This document shows, one piece after another, positions 9,801 through 18,472 of a stretch of DNA of 64,000 nt. The notes below the pieces were generated by a model that saw only the letters and a list, made by a program, of their open reading frames with translations, ran no database searches and was not told the origin of the DNA. The first letter of the stretch is position 1; each line of letters starts with the position of its first letter. The translations under genes were made by a program, and so were the position numbers. This stretch comes from Psychrilyobacter atlanticus DSM 19335. Its GTDB lineage: Bacteria > Fusobacteriota > Fusobacteriia > Fusobacteriales > Fusobacteriaceae. The stretch covers positions 2,262,854 to 2,326,853 of the forward strand of contig NZ_KE384547.1 in the NCBI RefSeq assembly GCF_000426625.1, given 5' to 3'.

Positions 9801-9825
9801 GTTTGCCCGCCGAAGGCGGGCAAAC
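9801..9825. repeat. GC-rich hairpin between dapH and the aminotransferase gene
   Basis: Perfect inverted repeat GTTTGCCCGCC / GGCGGGCAAAC with a GAA loop in very AT-rich DNA. No T-run follows on either strand, so it is not a canonical terminator. It could be an RNA-stabilising or REP-like element. The rest of the 196-base gap shows no gene. Confidence 0.6.
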
Positions 9826-9900
9826 TCTAAGGTTTTTAATGCGTGCACCATAGCAAAATTTTAATCATAAAATAATACCAAAGATTAATCGGAGGTCACT

Positions 9901-11046
9901 ATGAACATAAATCCTAAAGTAATAAATAAAGAGATCTCCCTTATCAGACAAATCTCTATAAAGAGCAGGGAGTATGAAGATGTTATCAATCTTACTGTTG
10001 GGGAACCTGACCTGCCTATCCCTGCTAAAATAATCGAAGAAACTACTATATATATGAAGAATAATCGGATGGGATACCCTATGTTAGGAGGATCTCTCGA
10101 AATAAGAGAAGAAATAGTAAATTTTTATAATACTAAGTATGGCTCCTCCTACAATACAGATGAAGTTATCGTCACAGCAGGTGCTACAGAGGCTATCTCT
10201 ACTACTTTGAGAGCCCTCTTAAATGAAGGGGATGAAGTCTTGATTCCCTTGCCATTTTATCCTGGATATCTTCCAAATATAGATTTAAATGGTGGTAAAT
10301 CAGTATTTATCGATACTACTTCCGATGAATTACAGCTCACAGTGGAAACATTAAAAAAACATCTTACTCCTAAAACCAAGGCTCTTATCTTAAACTATCC
10401 CAACAATCCATCGGGAGTTATTTTATCTCAAAAAAACTTAGATGAAATCATGGATTTTTTAAAGGATAAAGATATATATATTATCTCCGATGAGATATAT
10501 AGTGAAATTGTTTTTAATGACGATTTTATATCTGTAGGAAAGTATGATTTTCTTAAGGGCAAAGTAATATTGATCAATGGATTTTCAAAATCTCACTCTA
10601 TGACTGGGTGGCGTTTGGGATACATTTTAACCTCTAAAGAACTGAGAGATCAGCTGATAAAGGTCCATCAATATACCATCACAGCTCCTTCTATCGTTTC
10701 AGAATATGGGGGATATATCGCACTTTCTAAGTGTTCAGACATGTCCTCTTATACAATGGAATACAAAAAAAGATGTGAATATGTATATAACCGACTAAAC
10801 TCCATGGGGATAGTAACCCTTCAGCCTAAGGGATCATTTTACATCTTTGGTTCTTTAGATAACTTCAATATAACTTCATCTTTGGATTTTGCCTTAGACC
10901 TGCTTGAAAACAAACATGTGGCTGTAGTTCCTGGAATAGCCTTTGGTGTAGAAGGGTATTTTAGAATTTCTTGCACCAAACCTGTAGAAACGTTAAAAAT
11001 AGCTTTGGATAAGATAGAAGATCATATCAAAAACTATAAATTATAA
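9901..11046 (+). CDS. Class I aminotransferase, probable N-acetyl-LL-diaminopimelate aminotransferase
   Basis: PLP-dependent fold-type I aminotransferase of 381 residues. Visible motifs are LTVGEPDLPIP, AGATEAIS, NYPNNPSG, SDEIYSE, the PLP-lysine motif NGFSKSHSMTGWRLGY and the late FRISCT arginine. It lies between dapH and dapF, where the acetylase pathway needs transamination of N-acetyl-2-amino-6-oxopimelate using glutamate; Bacillus PatA is the family precedent. An aspartate or aromatic aminotransferase cannot be excluded from sequence alone. The ATG has a GGAGG site; a GC-rich hairpin lies upstream. Confidence 0.82.
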   Translation: MNINPKVINKEISLIRQISIKSREYEDVINLTVGEPDLPIPAKIIEETTIYMKNNRMGYPMLGGSLEIREEIVNFYNTKYGSSYNTDEVIVTAGATEAISTTLRALLNEGDEVLIPLPFYPGYLPNIDLNGGKSVFIDTTSDELQLTVETLKKHLTPKTKALILNYPNNPSGVILSQKNLDEIMDFLKDKDIYIISDEIYSEIVFNDDFISVGKYDFLKGKVILINGFSKSHSMTGWRLGYILTSKELRDQLIKVHQYTITAPSIVSEYGGYIALSKCSDMSSYTMEYKKRCEYVYNRLNSMGIVTLQPKGSFYIFGSLDNFNITSSLDFALDLLENKHVAVVPGIAFGVEGYFRISCTKPVETLKIALDKIEDHIKNYKL

Positions 11047-11074
11047 TAAACACTAGATATGGAATATTCTTTAG

Positions 11075-11103
11075 TTGAATATTATGTTTTCTCATACTAT
11101 AAT
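11075..11103 (+). promoter_or_regulatory. Promoter of dapF
   Basis: TTGAAT and TATAAT separated by 17 bases in the gap after the aminotransferase gene. It suggests dapF can be transcribed independently of the lysine-controlled operon. Confidence 0.6.
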
Positions 11104-11146
11104 TTAAATATAAAACAACACAATCAAGAACAAGGGAGAATACGAT

Positions 11147-11983
11147 ATGATTAAATTTGAAAAATACCATGGTTTAGGAAATGATTTTATAATTTTTAAC
11201 TATAAAGATTTGATGGCAAAAAATATAAAGAAAGAAAGTTTTTCTGATCTGGCTGTTAAAGTCTGTGACAGACACACTGGAATTGGTGCCGATGGTATGA
11301 TGGTTTTGGTTGAAAAAGAAGAGTCGTGCCAAATGATATTTATTAATTCTGATGGAAGTATCGTATCTATGTGTGGGAATGGTATCAGATGTTTTTCTAA
11401 CTATATCTACAACAATAAAATCTTAGATGGAACTACCTACAAGGTGGAGACCCTGGCTGGATTACTCAGTCTGGATATCTCTCCAGATGAAAATTTCAAT
11501 GTAAAAGTTGATATGGGAAAACCACTTTTAGCTCCTAAATTTATCCCTATGGATACCTCTAAAGAAAAATTCATCAACGAAGATATCGCTGTTAATGGAG
11601 AAGTTTATAAAGTGTCCGCAATTCTTATGGGTGTTCCCCATGCTGTAATTTTTGTAGATGATTTAGAAAAGGTCGATTTGGTAGGAGTTGGAAAAGCTAT
11701 TGAAAACAACCCACTTTTCCCTGAAAAAACCAATGTTAATTTTGTACAAATTTTAGATGTAGATGAAATTATTGTGGATACTTGGGAACGGGGAGCGGGA
11801 CATACCCTGGCCTGTGGAACAGGATCTTGTGCCAGTGTAGTTGTAGGTGAACTACTTGGATACTTGAGTTCTAAAGTTATTGTTCATCTGACTTTAGGAG
11901 ATCTGACTATCGAAGTAAAAGATGAGATCTACATGACTGGTCCAAGTGAATTAATAGCAAAAGGAAAGTATAGATATAATTAA
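11147..11983 (+). CDS. dapF: Diaminopimelate epimerase
   Basis: Converts LL- to meso-diaminopimelate, for peptidoglycan and lysine. The 278-residue protein shows both half-sites of the two-cysteine racemase: NSDGSIVSMCGNGIRCF (first catalytic Cys) and ERGAGHTLACGTGSCAS (second). The N-terminal FEKYHGLGNDF is the family start. A near-consensus promoter sits at 11075, so it may escape lysine control and keep cell-wall precursor supply. No lysA decarboxylase is in the window. Confidence 0.95.
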   Translation: MIKFEKYHGLGNDFIIFNYKDLMAKNIKKESFSDLAVKVCDRHTGIGADGMMVLVEKEESCQMIFINSDGSIVSMCGNGIRCFSNYIYNNKILDGTTYKVETLAGLLSLDISPDENFNVKVDMGKPLLAPKFIPMDTSKEKFINEDIAVNGEVYKVSAILMGVPHAVIFVDDLEKVDLVGVGKAIENNPLFPEKTNVNFVQILDVDEIIVDTWERGAGHTLACGTGSCASVVVGELLGYLSSKVIVHLTLGDLTIEVKDEIYMTGPSELIAKGKYRYN

Positions 11984-12007
11984 AGTCAAAATATAATTTA
12001 TAAAACT

Positions 12008-12043
12008 CAAAAAAAACCTCCTATAAACCAAATATAGGAGGTT
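12008..12043 (-). terminator. Terminator of the sigma-PhoH transcript
   Basis: Read on the minus strand, AACCTCCTATA / TATAGGAGGTT with a seven-base loop and a run of eight T. It lies ten bases past the PhoH stop codon. Confidence 0.8.
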
Positions 12044-12053
12044 AAAAGGGGGG

Positions 12054-13364
12054 CTATAGTAATGTAGCTGCCAATTCGGCTAACTCTGATCTTTCACCTT
12101 TTTTCAATATAATATGTCCTGATATACTGACATCTCTAAATCTTTCAGCTAAATAAGTAAGTCCATTACTTTCCGTATCGAGATACGGGTTGTCTATTTG
12201 ATATGGATCACCTGTAAATACTATCTTTGTATTTTCTCCTGCCCTTGTAACTATAGTTTTTATCTCATGAGGTGTTAAATTCTGTGCCTCATCTATGATT
12301 AAAAATCCTGCCGGGATACTTCTACCCCTTATATAAGACAGGGCTTCTATCTTTAATAATCCCAAAGCTTCTAATCCTGCTATTACCTTTTCTCCAGCTT
12401 TTTCCTCCTTATTACTTGCTAAGAAATCTATATTATCAAAAATAGGCTGCATCCATGGTTTTAACTTTTCTTTTTCACTTCCTGGAAGATATCCCAAATC
12501 TTTTCCCATTGAAATTATCGGTCTGGCTATAAATAATTTCTTATATTTACTCCTTTCCACAACCAATTCCAACCCTGAAGCTACTGCTAATAAAGTCTTC
12601 CCTGTTCCTGCTTTTCCGACTAAGGTAACCACTTTGATATCCTCATCCATTAAAAGATCCAATGCAAAATTTTGCTCCTCATTTCTGCCTCGAACTCCCC
12701 AAACGCTGACATCTCCAAAGGTCATCCTTTCTACCCTCTTTGTCTTCTTGTTATATCTACCAAATAAAGTTTTTTCCTTATTTTTTAAACTCACAAAACA
12801 GTTGTCCGAAGGTTCTTCCGGCATAATGTCTACATATTTAATCCTTCCGGATTTCTCATATTTTTTAAAGAACTCTTCCTCTACTTGTATGGTCATATTT
12901 CCGGTATAAAGTTCCTCTATATCCATCTTATCACTCTTATAATCTTCTACATGAATCTCCATGGCATCTGCTTTTATCCTCATATTGATATCTTTTGAGA
13001 CCAACACCACTTTTTTATCCTTATCTTTATTCTTGATATACAGTGCTATTGCCAGGATCCGGTTATCCACTATATCCCTCTTTAAAGAGTTTGGCAGCTC
13101 GGTAGTATCACCTTTGGTTTCTACTCTAAAAAATATATCATTATCCATTTCTACACCTTTAGCTAAACATCCCTTAGAACGGAGATCATCTATAAACCTG
13201 GCAGCTACCCTAGCCGAGGCTCCTCTATTTCCACTTTCTTTTTTTAACTTATCTATCTCTTCTATCACATAGATCGGTAAAACCACATCATTGTCTTCAA
13301 AGTTCGTCATAGCCTTAGGATCATGAATAAGTACGTTTGTGTCCAGTATATATATCTTTCTCAT
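12054..13364 (-). CDS. PIN domain-PhoH family ATPase (PhoH2 type)
   Basis: Fusion of an N-terminal PIN nuclease-like domain (KIYILDTNVLIHDP with the first acidic residue, VLPIYVIEEIDKLK, VVLVSKDINMR; about residues 1-140) to a PhoH helicase-like ATPase with Walker A VGKAGTGKTLLA and Walker B FLIIDEAQNLTP, then TGDPYQID. PhoH2 proteins are linked to RNA unwinding and cleavage. The ATG at 13364 has AGGGG eight bases upstream; the GTG nine bases earlier would overlap that site. It overlaps nothing but begins only 11 bases after the sigma gene stop, so the two are probably cotranscribed and share the minus-strand terminator. Confidence 0.85.
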   Translation of the reverse strand: MRKIYILDTNVLIHDPKAMTNFEDNDVVLPIYVIEEIDKLKKESGNRGASARVAARFIDDLRSKGCLAKGVEMDNDIFFRVETKGDTTELPNSLKRDIVDNRILAIALYIKNKDKDKKVVLVSKDINMRIKADAMEIHVEDYKSDKMDIEELYTGNMTIQVEEEFFKKYEKSGRIKYVDIMPEEPSDNCFVSLKNKEKTLFGRYNKKTKRVERMTFGDVSVWGVRGRNEEQNFALDLLMDEDIKVVTLVGKAGTGKTLLAVASGLELVVERSKYKKLFIARPIISMGKDLGYLPGSEKEKLKPWMQPIFDNIDFLASNKEEKAGEKVIAGLEALGLLKIEALSYIRGRSIPAGFLIIDEAQNLTPHEIKTIVTRAGENTKIVFTGDPYQIDNPYLDTESNGLTYLAERFRDVSISGHIILKKGERSELAELAATLL

Positions 13365-13375
13365 AGAAATCACCC

Positions 13376-14170
13376 CTAATTATTATATTGTAAATGTATT
13401 TTTAGTTTATTCAAGGCACGAATCTGCAGCTGTCTTATTCTTTCTCTGGTTAGATGCAGTCTTTTTCCCAATATGTCCAAGGTTAATACTTCATTATTCA
13501 ACAAACCAAACCTATGTATTATTATCTCTCTTTCCTTAGCTCCTAATACATCCAAAGTTTTTAATAATTTTTCCCTGTCGCTTTCTAATATTAAATTCTC
13601 CTCTATATAACCATTTTTATCTGCGATCATACTGTGAAGGTCCCCGGTTTCACCATAGGATTCATCTAAGGAATTAAAAGTCACATCATTTAATTTCAGA
13701 TACCTTTTTATATCCTTTACCTTCAACTCTGTTTTTGCTGCAACATCTTCTAAACTAGGTTCACATCCATATTTTGATTTATATTTTGTCATATATTTTT
13801 TTATCTTAGCTAAATTGTCATATATATATACAGGATATCTGATAACCCCCTTGTTAGAGGATATATATCTCAAAATACTTTGTTTTATCCAAAAAGTAGC
13901 ATAGGTAGAAAATTTTTTTCCCATGGTATAGTCAAATTTTTCAACGGCTTTCATCAATCCTATATTTCCCTCTTGAATCAAATCTTGAATAGGAATTCCT
14001 AACTTAGTATATTTTTTAGCTATACTCACTACTAATCTTAAATTAGCTGTTATCAACCGATCTTGTGCATCTATATCCCCCTCTAATATGTGCTTAGATA
14101 TCTCAATTTCCTCATCTTTAGTCAGGAGGGGATAGCGACCTATTTCTTTTAAATAGTTCGAAATATTCAT
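13376..14170 (-). CDS. Sigma-70 family RNA polymerase sigma factor (RpoD/SigA-related, group 2-like)
   Basis: Sigma factor of 264 residues with region 1.2 ([16 protein letters not shown]), region 2 ([43 protein letters not shown]), region 3 and region 4 with a helix-turn-helix ([21 protein letters not shown]). It has no acidic region 1.1 extension and is shorter than a housekeeping RpoD, so an alternative sigma of the RpoD-like group fits best. Promoter specificity is not predictable here. It is first in a two-gene unit with the PIN-PhoH gene; AGGAGG precedes the ATG. Confidence 0.85.
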   Translation of the reverse strand: MNISNYLKEIGRYPLLTKDEEIEISKHILEGDIDAQDRLITANLRLVVSIAKKYTKLGIPIQDLIQEGNIGLMKAVEKFDYTMGKKFSTYATFWIKQSILRYISSNKGVIRYPVYIYDNLAKIKKYMTKYKSKYGCEPSLEDVAAKTELKVKDIKRYLKLNDVTFNSLDESYGETGDLHSMIADKNGYIEENLILESDREKLLKTLDVLGAKEREIIIHRFGLLNNEVLTLDILGKRLHLTRERIRQLQIRALNKLKIHLQYNN

Positions 14171-14357
14171 TTTTACCTCCTTTTTATGTATTTTGTCTGT
14201 ATCAACAATATACTATTTGTTATTTAAACTTCCTTTTATAATTTATAGAATTTTATTATAATTTATGATAAGATTTAATATACAAAAATAAATATGAAAA
14301 CAGAGACATTTAATATTTTTTTGGCTCTATAATTTTATTTAAATACGAGGAGTAAAA

Positions 14358-14933
14358 ATGAGAGTAATTGGAATAGATCCCGGAACGGCAATTGTCGGTT
14401 TTGGAGTCATAGACTATATTGGAAGTAAATATAAAGTTGTAGATTATGGCTGTATATACACCTCCAAAGATCTTCCTATGGAAAAGAGGATTTCTGCTAT
14501 CTACGACGAATTAGATAATATCTTAAAAAAATATTCTCCTACCCATATGGCTGTAGAGGATCTTTTTTATTTTAAAAATGCTAAAACAGTTATCTCTGTT
14601 GGACAGGCTAGAGGTGTCATAGTCCTCTGCGGGGAAAAAAATAATATTCCACAAGTATCATTTACTCCACTACAGATAAAGATGGGAATAACAGGATACG
14701 GCCGAGCTGAAAAAAAACAAGTTCAATTGATGGTTCAGAGGATTTTAGGACTTTCTGAAATTCCCCAGCCAGATGATGCTGCTGATGCTTTGGCTATTGC
14801 TATCACTCATATAAATTCATTGAATAGCGGATATATTTTAGCTTCTAAACCCAATCTTTCTAAGGTAGTTGGCATAAAAAACGGTAAAATAACTGCAGCA
14901 GAGTATCGAAATCTATTAAACAAAAAGGATTGA
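14358..14933 (+). CDS. ruvC: Holliday junction resolvase RuvC
   Basis: Endonuclease that cuts four-way junctions together with RuvAB. The 191-residue protein has the acidic active site spread over GIDPGTAIVGFG, AVEDLFYFKN and the C-terminal PDDAADALAIAITH, plus GYGRAEKKQVQ of the family. The length is slightly above the E. coli 173 residues because of a C-terminal tail. It ends in TGA, which shows UGA works as a stop in this genome. A histidine kinase gene starts five bases later; ruvA and ruvB are not nearby. Confidence 0.95.
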   Translation: MRVIGIDPGTAIVGFGVIDYIGSKYKVVDYGCIYTSKDLPMEKRISAIYDELDNILKKYSPTHMAVEDLFYFKNAKTVISVGQARGVIVLCGEKNNIPQVSFTPLQIKMGITGYGRAEKKQVQLMVQRILGLSEIPQPDDAADALAIAITHINSLNSGYILASKPNLSKVVGIKNGKITAAEYRNLLNKKD

Positions 14934-14938
14934 TTTTT

Positions 14939-16165
14939 ATGTTTAAAAACTTGGAAAACTCATCTATGGTTTCCTATTTAAATTCTTTAGAAACTATAGC
15001 TTCTACAATTCATCAGGAAAAAAATACTGAAAAAGTTGTATTTTTTATCCTCTTAAATTTAATTGAAAAATTAGATCTAGGTTATTCAGAAGGGTACTTT
15101 TTTAAATACGACAGATGGAATAGAAATTTAAAACATCTAAACTCGTATTTTGATCTAAAAAAATTAAAGAAAGATGAGGTAGAGTTTATCTCAACTAACC
15201 TTGAAAAAGAGATCAATTTTTATGGTACTCCCATAGAACAAATGTTGAAAAGTATAGAGATACAAACAAATTTGACTAAACTGGATTCCCATGAAAATTA
15301 TGGACTTTTAAACAGGTTTAAAAACTTTACCATCATCCCTATAAATTATGAAAATACATACTATGGATGTTTTATCTTAGATAGACAAGCGAAGACTCCC
15401 TATGAACTCAATGTACAGGAGATGCATATTTTAGAATTGTTTAAATATAATTTTTCACTCTATATGCATTCTAGAGAATTAGAAGATTTTGAAGCTGAGG
15501 ACATCAGGTTAAAAACTGTGGGTTCATTTGCAAATTCCATCATCCATGAACTGAGAACACCTATCTCATCTATCGTTGGTTTTGCATCTCTAGCTAAAAA
15601 AAAATTGAATGATCCTAAAAAAATTGAGCTTTATTTAGATTATATTCTCAAGGAATCCGATAAAGTAATCAAACTTTGTGAAGATATCGGTGAATACTCC
15701 AGTGAAGATGAAAATATTAAAAATAAATCAACTACTTTTTACCTTTCCTACCTTATCAGGGAAGTTCTTCAAAAATTAAACCTGCATTTAAAGAAATCTA
15801 AGATCAAAACTTATATGATTATAGAAAATGATATTGAAATTACATTTAACAGGGAAAAAGTCGTTACAGCCTTCTATCACCTGTTTAAAAATGCTATTGA
15901 AAACTGTGATTACAGCAAAAATGAGCGTTTTATCAACATTAATCTTTCAGCGAACAATAAAAACAAGATAACTATAAAGGATAATGGAATTGGCATACAA
16001 AAACACAGGATAGAAGAGGTTACCATTCCTTTTTATTCCTCTAAAATTTATGGAACTGGCTTAGGTCTCACTATAGCTAAAGAGGTCTTTACCAAATTAG
16101 GCTTTAAATTTTCTATAAAATCAGATTATTCAAAATGGACAAAAATAATATTAAAAGAGGAGTAA
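14939..16165 (+). CDS. Orphan soluble sensor histidine kinase
   Basis: Histidine kinase of 408 residues with no predicted membrane segment, hence probably cytoplasmic. The N-terminal half (about 1-185) looks like a GAF-type sensor region. The transmitter follows: H-box IIHELRTPISS, N-box HLFKNAIENC, G1 DNGIGI, F-box PFYSSK and G2 GTGLGLTIA. No response regulator gene is adjacent. The ATG at 14939 is preferred over TTG at 14930, because the AAGGA site would touch the TTG. It starts five bases after ruvC and is followed four bases before trmL, so it rides in a housekeeping transcript. The signal is unknown. Confidence 0.85.
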   Translation: MFKNLENSSMVSYLNSLETIASTIHQEKNTEKVVFFILLNLIEKLDLGYSEGYFFKYDRWNRNLKHLNSYFDLKKLKKDEVEFISTNLEKEINFYGTPIEQMLKSIEIQTNLTKLDSHENYGLLNRFKNFTIIPINYENTYYGCFILDRQAKTPYELNVQEMHILELFKYNFSLYMHSRELEDFEAEDIRLKTVGSFANSIIHELRTPISSIVGFASLAKKKLNDPKKIELYLDYILKESDKVIKLCEDIGEYSSEDENIKNKSTTFYLSYLIREVLQKLNLHLKKSKIKTYMIIENDIEITFNREKVVTAFYHLFKNAIENCDYSKNERFININLSANNKNKITIKDNGIGIQKHRIEEVTIPFYSSKIYGTGLGLTIAKEVFTKLGFKFSIKSDYSKWTKIILKEE

Positions 16166-16169
16166 ATTT

Positions 16170-16628
16170 ATGAATATAGTTTTAATGGAACCAGAAATAC
16201 CATACAACACGGGAAATATAGGGAGAAGTTGTGTTCTTACAAATACATCGCTGCACCTTATCAAACCCCTTGGATTCTCACTGGATGAAAAACAAATCAA
16301 AAGAGCTGGTTTAGATTACTGGCAGCATATAGATCTGCATGAATGGGATAGTTTAGATGAGTTGATGGCAGCTTATCCTGAATCTAAATTTTATTTTGCT
16401 ACAACTAAAACTACTCAAAAATATTCAGATGTTTCATATAAAGAAAATGACTTTATTGTATTCGGCCCTGAATCTAGAGGAGTTCCAGTTGAGATCTTGG
16501 AAAAAAATAAAGAAACTTGTATCACTATTCCTATGATTAAGATGGGAAGATCCCTGAACCTTTCAAATTCAGCAGCTATTGTTTTATATGAATCTTTAAG
16601 GCAGATTGATTTTAACTTCGGAGAGTAA
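16170..16628 (+). CDS. trmL: tRNA (cytidine/uridine-34-2'-O)-methyltransferase
   Basis: SPOUT-family methylase that modifies the wobble ribose of leucine tRNAs. At 152 residues it is the minimal TrmL type. The N-terminus MNIVLMEPEIPYNTGNIGRS, the middle VFGPESRGVP and the knot-forming IPMIKMGRSLNLSNSAAI are the three SPOUT motifs. GAGGAG precedes the ATG. It directly follows the kinase gene, and the lytic transglycosylase gene begins one base after its stop codon. Confidence 0.92.
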   Translation: MNIVLMEPEIPYNTGNIGRSCVLTNTSLHLIKPLGFSLDEKQIKRAGLDYWQHIDLHEWDSLDELMAAYPESKFYFATTKTTQKYSDVSYKENDFIVFGPESRGVPVEILEKNKETCITIPMIKMGRSLNLSNSAAIVLYESLRQIDFNFGE

Positions 16629-16629
16629 T

Positions 16630-17124
16630 ATGAAACGAATCTATATCTATATATTGATTTTTCTTATGTTTACAGGAATAATAGGAGTTGCCTCATTTTT
16701 CCCCTTAAATTATTATGGCGAAATAGATAAAATATCTAAAAAATATGAGGTGGACAGAGAGATTATCTATTCAGTTATTAAGATCGAAAGTAACTTCAGA
16801 GAAGGTGTAGTTTCCCATAAGGGAGCTATTGGTCTTATGCAGATCATGCCTCCTACTGGAGAGTGGATGGCACAAACCCATAACCTTCCTTATTCTGAAA
16901 AGATGTTATTAGATCCTGTGTATAATATTAAAATTGGTACCCTCTACCTTCATTATCTTATGAAGAGGTATGATGGAAACATTGAAAAAGTTTTAATAGC
17001 TTACAATGCAGGTCCTTCCAGGTTAAAGGATGGATCATGGAAAAAATTTAAAGAAACGAGAAACTACCTTAGGAAATATAAGATAACGAACTTTTTTTAT
17101 CGAATAAGGTTATTTTTTAGATAA
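16630..17124 (+). CDS. Membrane-anchored lytic transglycosylase (SLT domain)
   Basis: Cleaves peptidoglycan glycan strands. The protein of about 164 residues has an N-terminal hydrophobic anchor (YIYILIFLMFTGIIGVASFF) followed by a goose-type SLT domain: VIKIESNF with the catalytic Glu, GAIGLMQIMP, and the late LIAYNAGPSRL. The start at ATG 16630 has GGAGAG upstream; an earlier in-frame TTG at 16606 lies inside trmL and has no site. It is last in the ruvC-kinase-trmL-SLT run and is followed by a hairpin repeat that can terminate transcription. Confidence 0.9.
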   Translation: MKRIYIYILIFLMFTGIIGVASFFPLNYYGEIDKISKKYEVDREIIYSVIKIESNFREGVVSHKGAIGLMQIMPPTGEWMAQTHNLPYSEKMLLDPVYNIKIGTLYLHYLMKRYDGNIEKVLIAYNAGPSRLKDGSWKKFKETRNYLRKYKITNFFYRIRLFFR

Positions 17125-17142
17125 GATTAAAATATAGTCAAC

Positions 17143-17290
17143 AAAATAAAAGACCTCCTAACTGTAATAGTCACACAGTTAGGAGGTCTTTATTTTATTA
17201 TTTTAAGGAAAGAAAGAAACGAAAAAATTATTATTTTCATTTGCTTATACTTATCAGACGTCACTTAGATAAAAAAAGTTTAAATTTTTA
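17143..17290 (+). repeat. ~150-bp direct repeat, copy 1 (hairpin plus conserved tail)
   Basis: Nearly matches 18946-19096 in the same orientation. It starts with a perfect stem AGACCTCCTAACTG / CAGTTAGGAGGTCT, loop TAATAGTCACA, T-rich tail (usable as a terminator of the SLT gene), then a conserved AAGGAAAGAAAGAAA block, GCTTATA, TATCAGACGTC and AAAGTTTAAATTTTT. Confidence 0.85.
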
Positions 17291-17297
17291 TAAAAAA

Positions 17298-17312
17298 GCA
17301 ACGTGACGTTGC
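17298..17312. repeat. Short palindromic repeat, full copy
   Basis: GCAACGTGACGTTGC followed by ATCCAA, immediately downstream of repeat copy 1. The identical core and right flank occur at 33134. Confidence 0.65.
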
Positions 17313-17387
17313 ATCCAAACAAGCACATTCTAAGTTCTTATAATCTTTAGAAATCTTAAGATATCCCTTTGCAGGTATAAATTGCTA

Positions 17388-17419
17388 AAAAAAACTCTCA
17401 AGAAATTCTTGAGAGTTTA
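17388..17419 (-). terminator. Terminator of the rubredoxin gene
   Basis: On the minus strand, AACTCTCAAGA / TCTTGAGAGTT followed by a T-run, seven bases beyond the rubredoxin stop codon. Confidence 0.8.
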
Positions 17420-17425
17420 GAAATT

Positions 17426-17587
17426 TTAGTTTTCTTCTACGAATACATCTTTCCCCATGCTGCATGGAGGACAAACCCAATCTTCAGGGATATCTTCAAA
17501 TTTAGTTCCAGCTTCAATTCCGTTATCTACATCTCCAACTTTTGGATCATAAACATACCCACATACTTCACAAACATAATTTTTCAT
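17426..17587 (-). CDS. Rubredoxin
   Basis: Small electron carrier of 53 residues with one Fe(Cys)4 centre. The N-terminal half-site reads [12 protein letters not shown] and the C-terminal half-site [11 protein letters not shown]; both CxxC pairs are intact, and the spacing and length are standard. It has a GAGGTGG ribosome site. It lies 49 bases downstream of the rubrerythrin gene on the same strand and is its likely electron donor, and possibly also donor to the flavodiiron protein at 21.7 kb. Confidence 0.95.
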   Translation of the reverse strand: MKNYVCEVCGYVYDPKVGDVDNGIEAGTKFEDIPEDWVCPPCSMGKDVFVEEN

Positions 17588-17636
17588 ATTATTCCACCTC
17601 TTTATTTTTATAGTAATTTTTAGTTTTTAGTCTTAA

Positions 17637-18188
17637 TTATTTTCCTTCAAAATGTCTTTCTAATAAACCTTTGAAAGCTTTTCCATGTCTAGCTTCATCT
17701 TTAGCCATCTCATGTACTGTATCGTGAATTGCATCTAATCCTAATTTTTTAGCTCTTTTTGCAATTTCAAATTTACCAGATGTAGCTCCATATTCTGCTG
17801 CTACTCTTAATCTTAAGTTTTCTTCTGTTGAGTTAGTTACTACTTCTCCTAATAACTCAGCAAATTTAGCTGCATGTTCTGCCTCTTCAAATGCAATTCT
17901 CTTGTATGCTTCTGCTACTTCAGGATATCCCTCTCTGTCTGCTACTCTTGACATTGCTAAGTACATACCAACTTCTGTACATTCTCCTGCAAAGTTAGCT
18001 TTTAATCCTTCAATAATCTCTGCATCTCCACAAGCTAGCCCTTCTCCTAACTTATGTTCAGTTGCCCACTCTTCAGTTGCATTCTCATCATAAGCTACGA
18101 ATTTATCCTTTCCAGCCTTACATACTGGACAGACTTCAACATTTGCATCTAATATTTCCCCACATACTGTACATCTCATTTTTGCCAT
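17637..18188 (-). CDS. rbr: Reverse-type rubrerythrin (peroxidase)
   Basis: Reduces hydrogen peroxide using electrons from NADH through rubredoxin. Of its 183 residues the first 35 hold a rubredoxin-like Fe(Cys)4 site (CTVCGE, CPVCKAG) placed before the ferritin-like domain, the reverse of classical rubrerythrin. The diiron helices show [18 protein letters not shown] and DEARHGKAF glutamate/histidine ligands. The promoter lies at 18250-18278. It is divergent from a MarR regulator, which may control it, and cotranscribed with rubredoxin. Confidence 0.93.
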   Translation of the reverse strand: MAKMRCTVCGEILDANVEVCPVCKAGKDKFVAYDENATEEWATEHKLGEGLACGDAEIIEGLKANFAGECTEVGMYLAMSRVADREGYPEVAEAYKRIAFEEAEHAAKFAELLGEVVTNSTEENLRLRVAAEYGATSGKFEIAKRAKKLGLDAIHDTVHEMAKDEARHGKAFKGLLERHFEGK

Positions 18189-18249
18189 TTCACTTCACTC
18201 CCTATATTTTGATTTACTTTTATTTCAACTTTGTATTGATTACAAAATT

Positions 18250-18278
18250 ATAATAACAGTTTTTAAACTTTAAGTCAA
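18250..18278 (-). promoter_or_regulatory. Promoter of rubrerythrin
   Basis: On the minus strand TTGACT, 17 bases, TATTAT, in the gap shared with the divergent MarR gene. Confidence 0.6.
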
Positions 18279-18391
18279 GGATTTTTTTAATATATAATAA
18301 TTTTTTTTAAGGGAATTTCTAACTTATAGAGTATGGTAAGGAAATAAGACTTAAAAAATAATTTGGAATTAACAAGTTTAGTTTTTTAATC

Positions 18392-18421
18392 TTGAAGCAA
18401 AATAATTATAAATGCTATAAT
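18392..18421 (+). promoter_or_regulatory. Promoter of the MarR gene
   Basis: TTGAAG, 18 bases, TATAAT, about 50 bases before the ATG; AGGAGG ribosome site follows. Confidence 0.55.
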
Positions 18422-18472
18422 ATTATTATATGTTAAACTATAAAACAATATGCTTTATTAGGAGGTAAGAAT

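Noticed and set aside
9801..9825. Hairpin as a transcription terminator
   Set aside because: No T-run follows on either strand.
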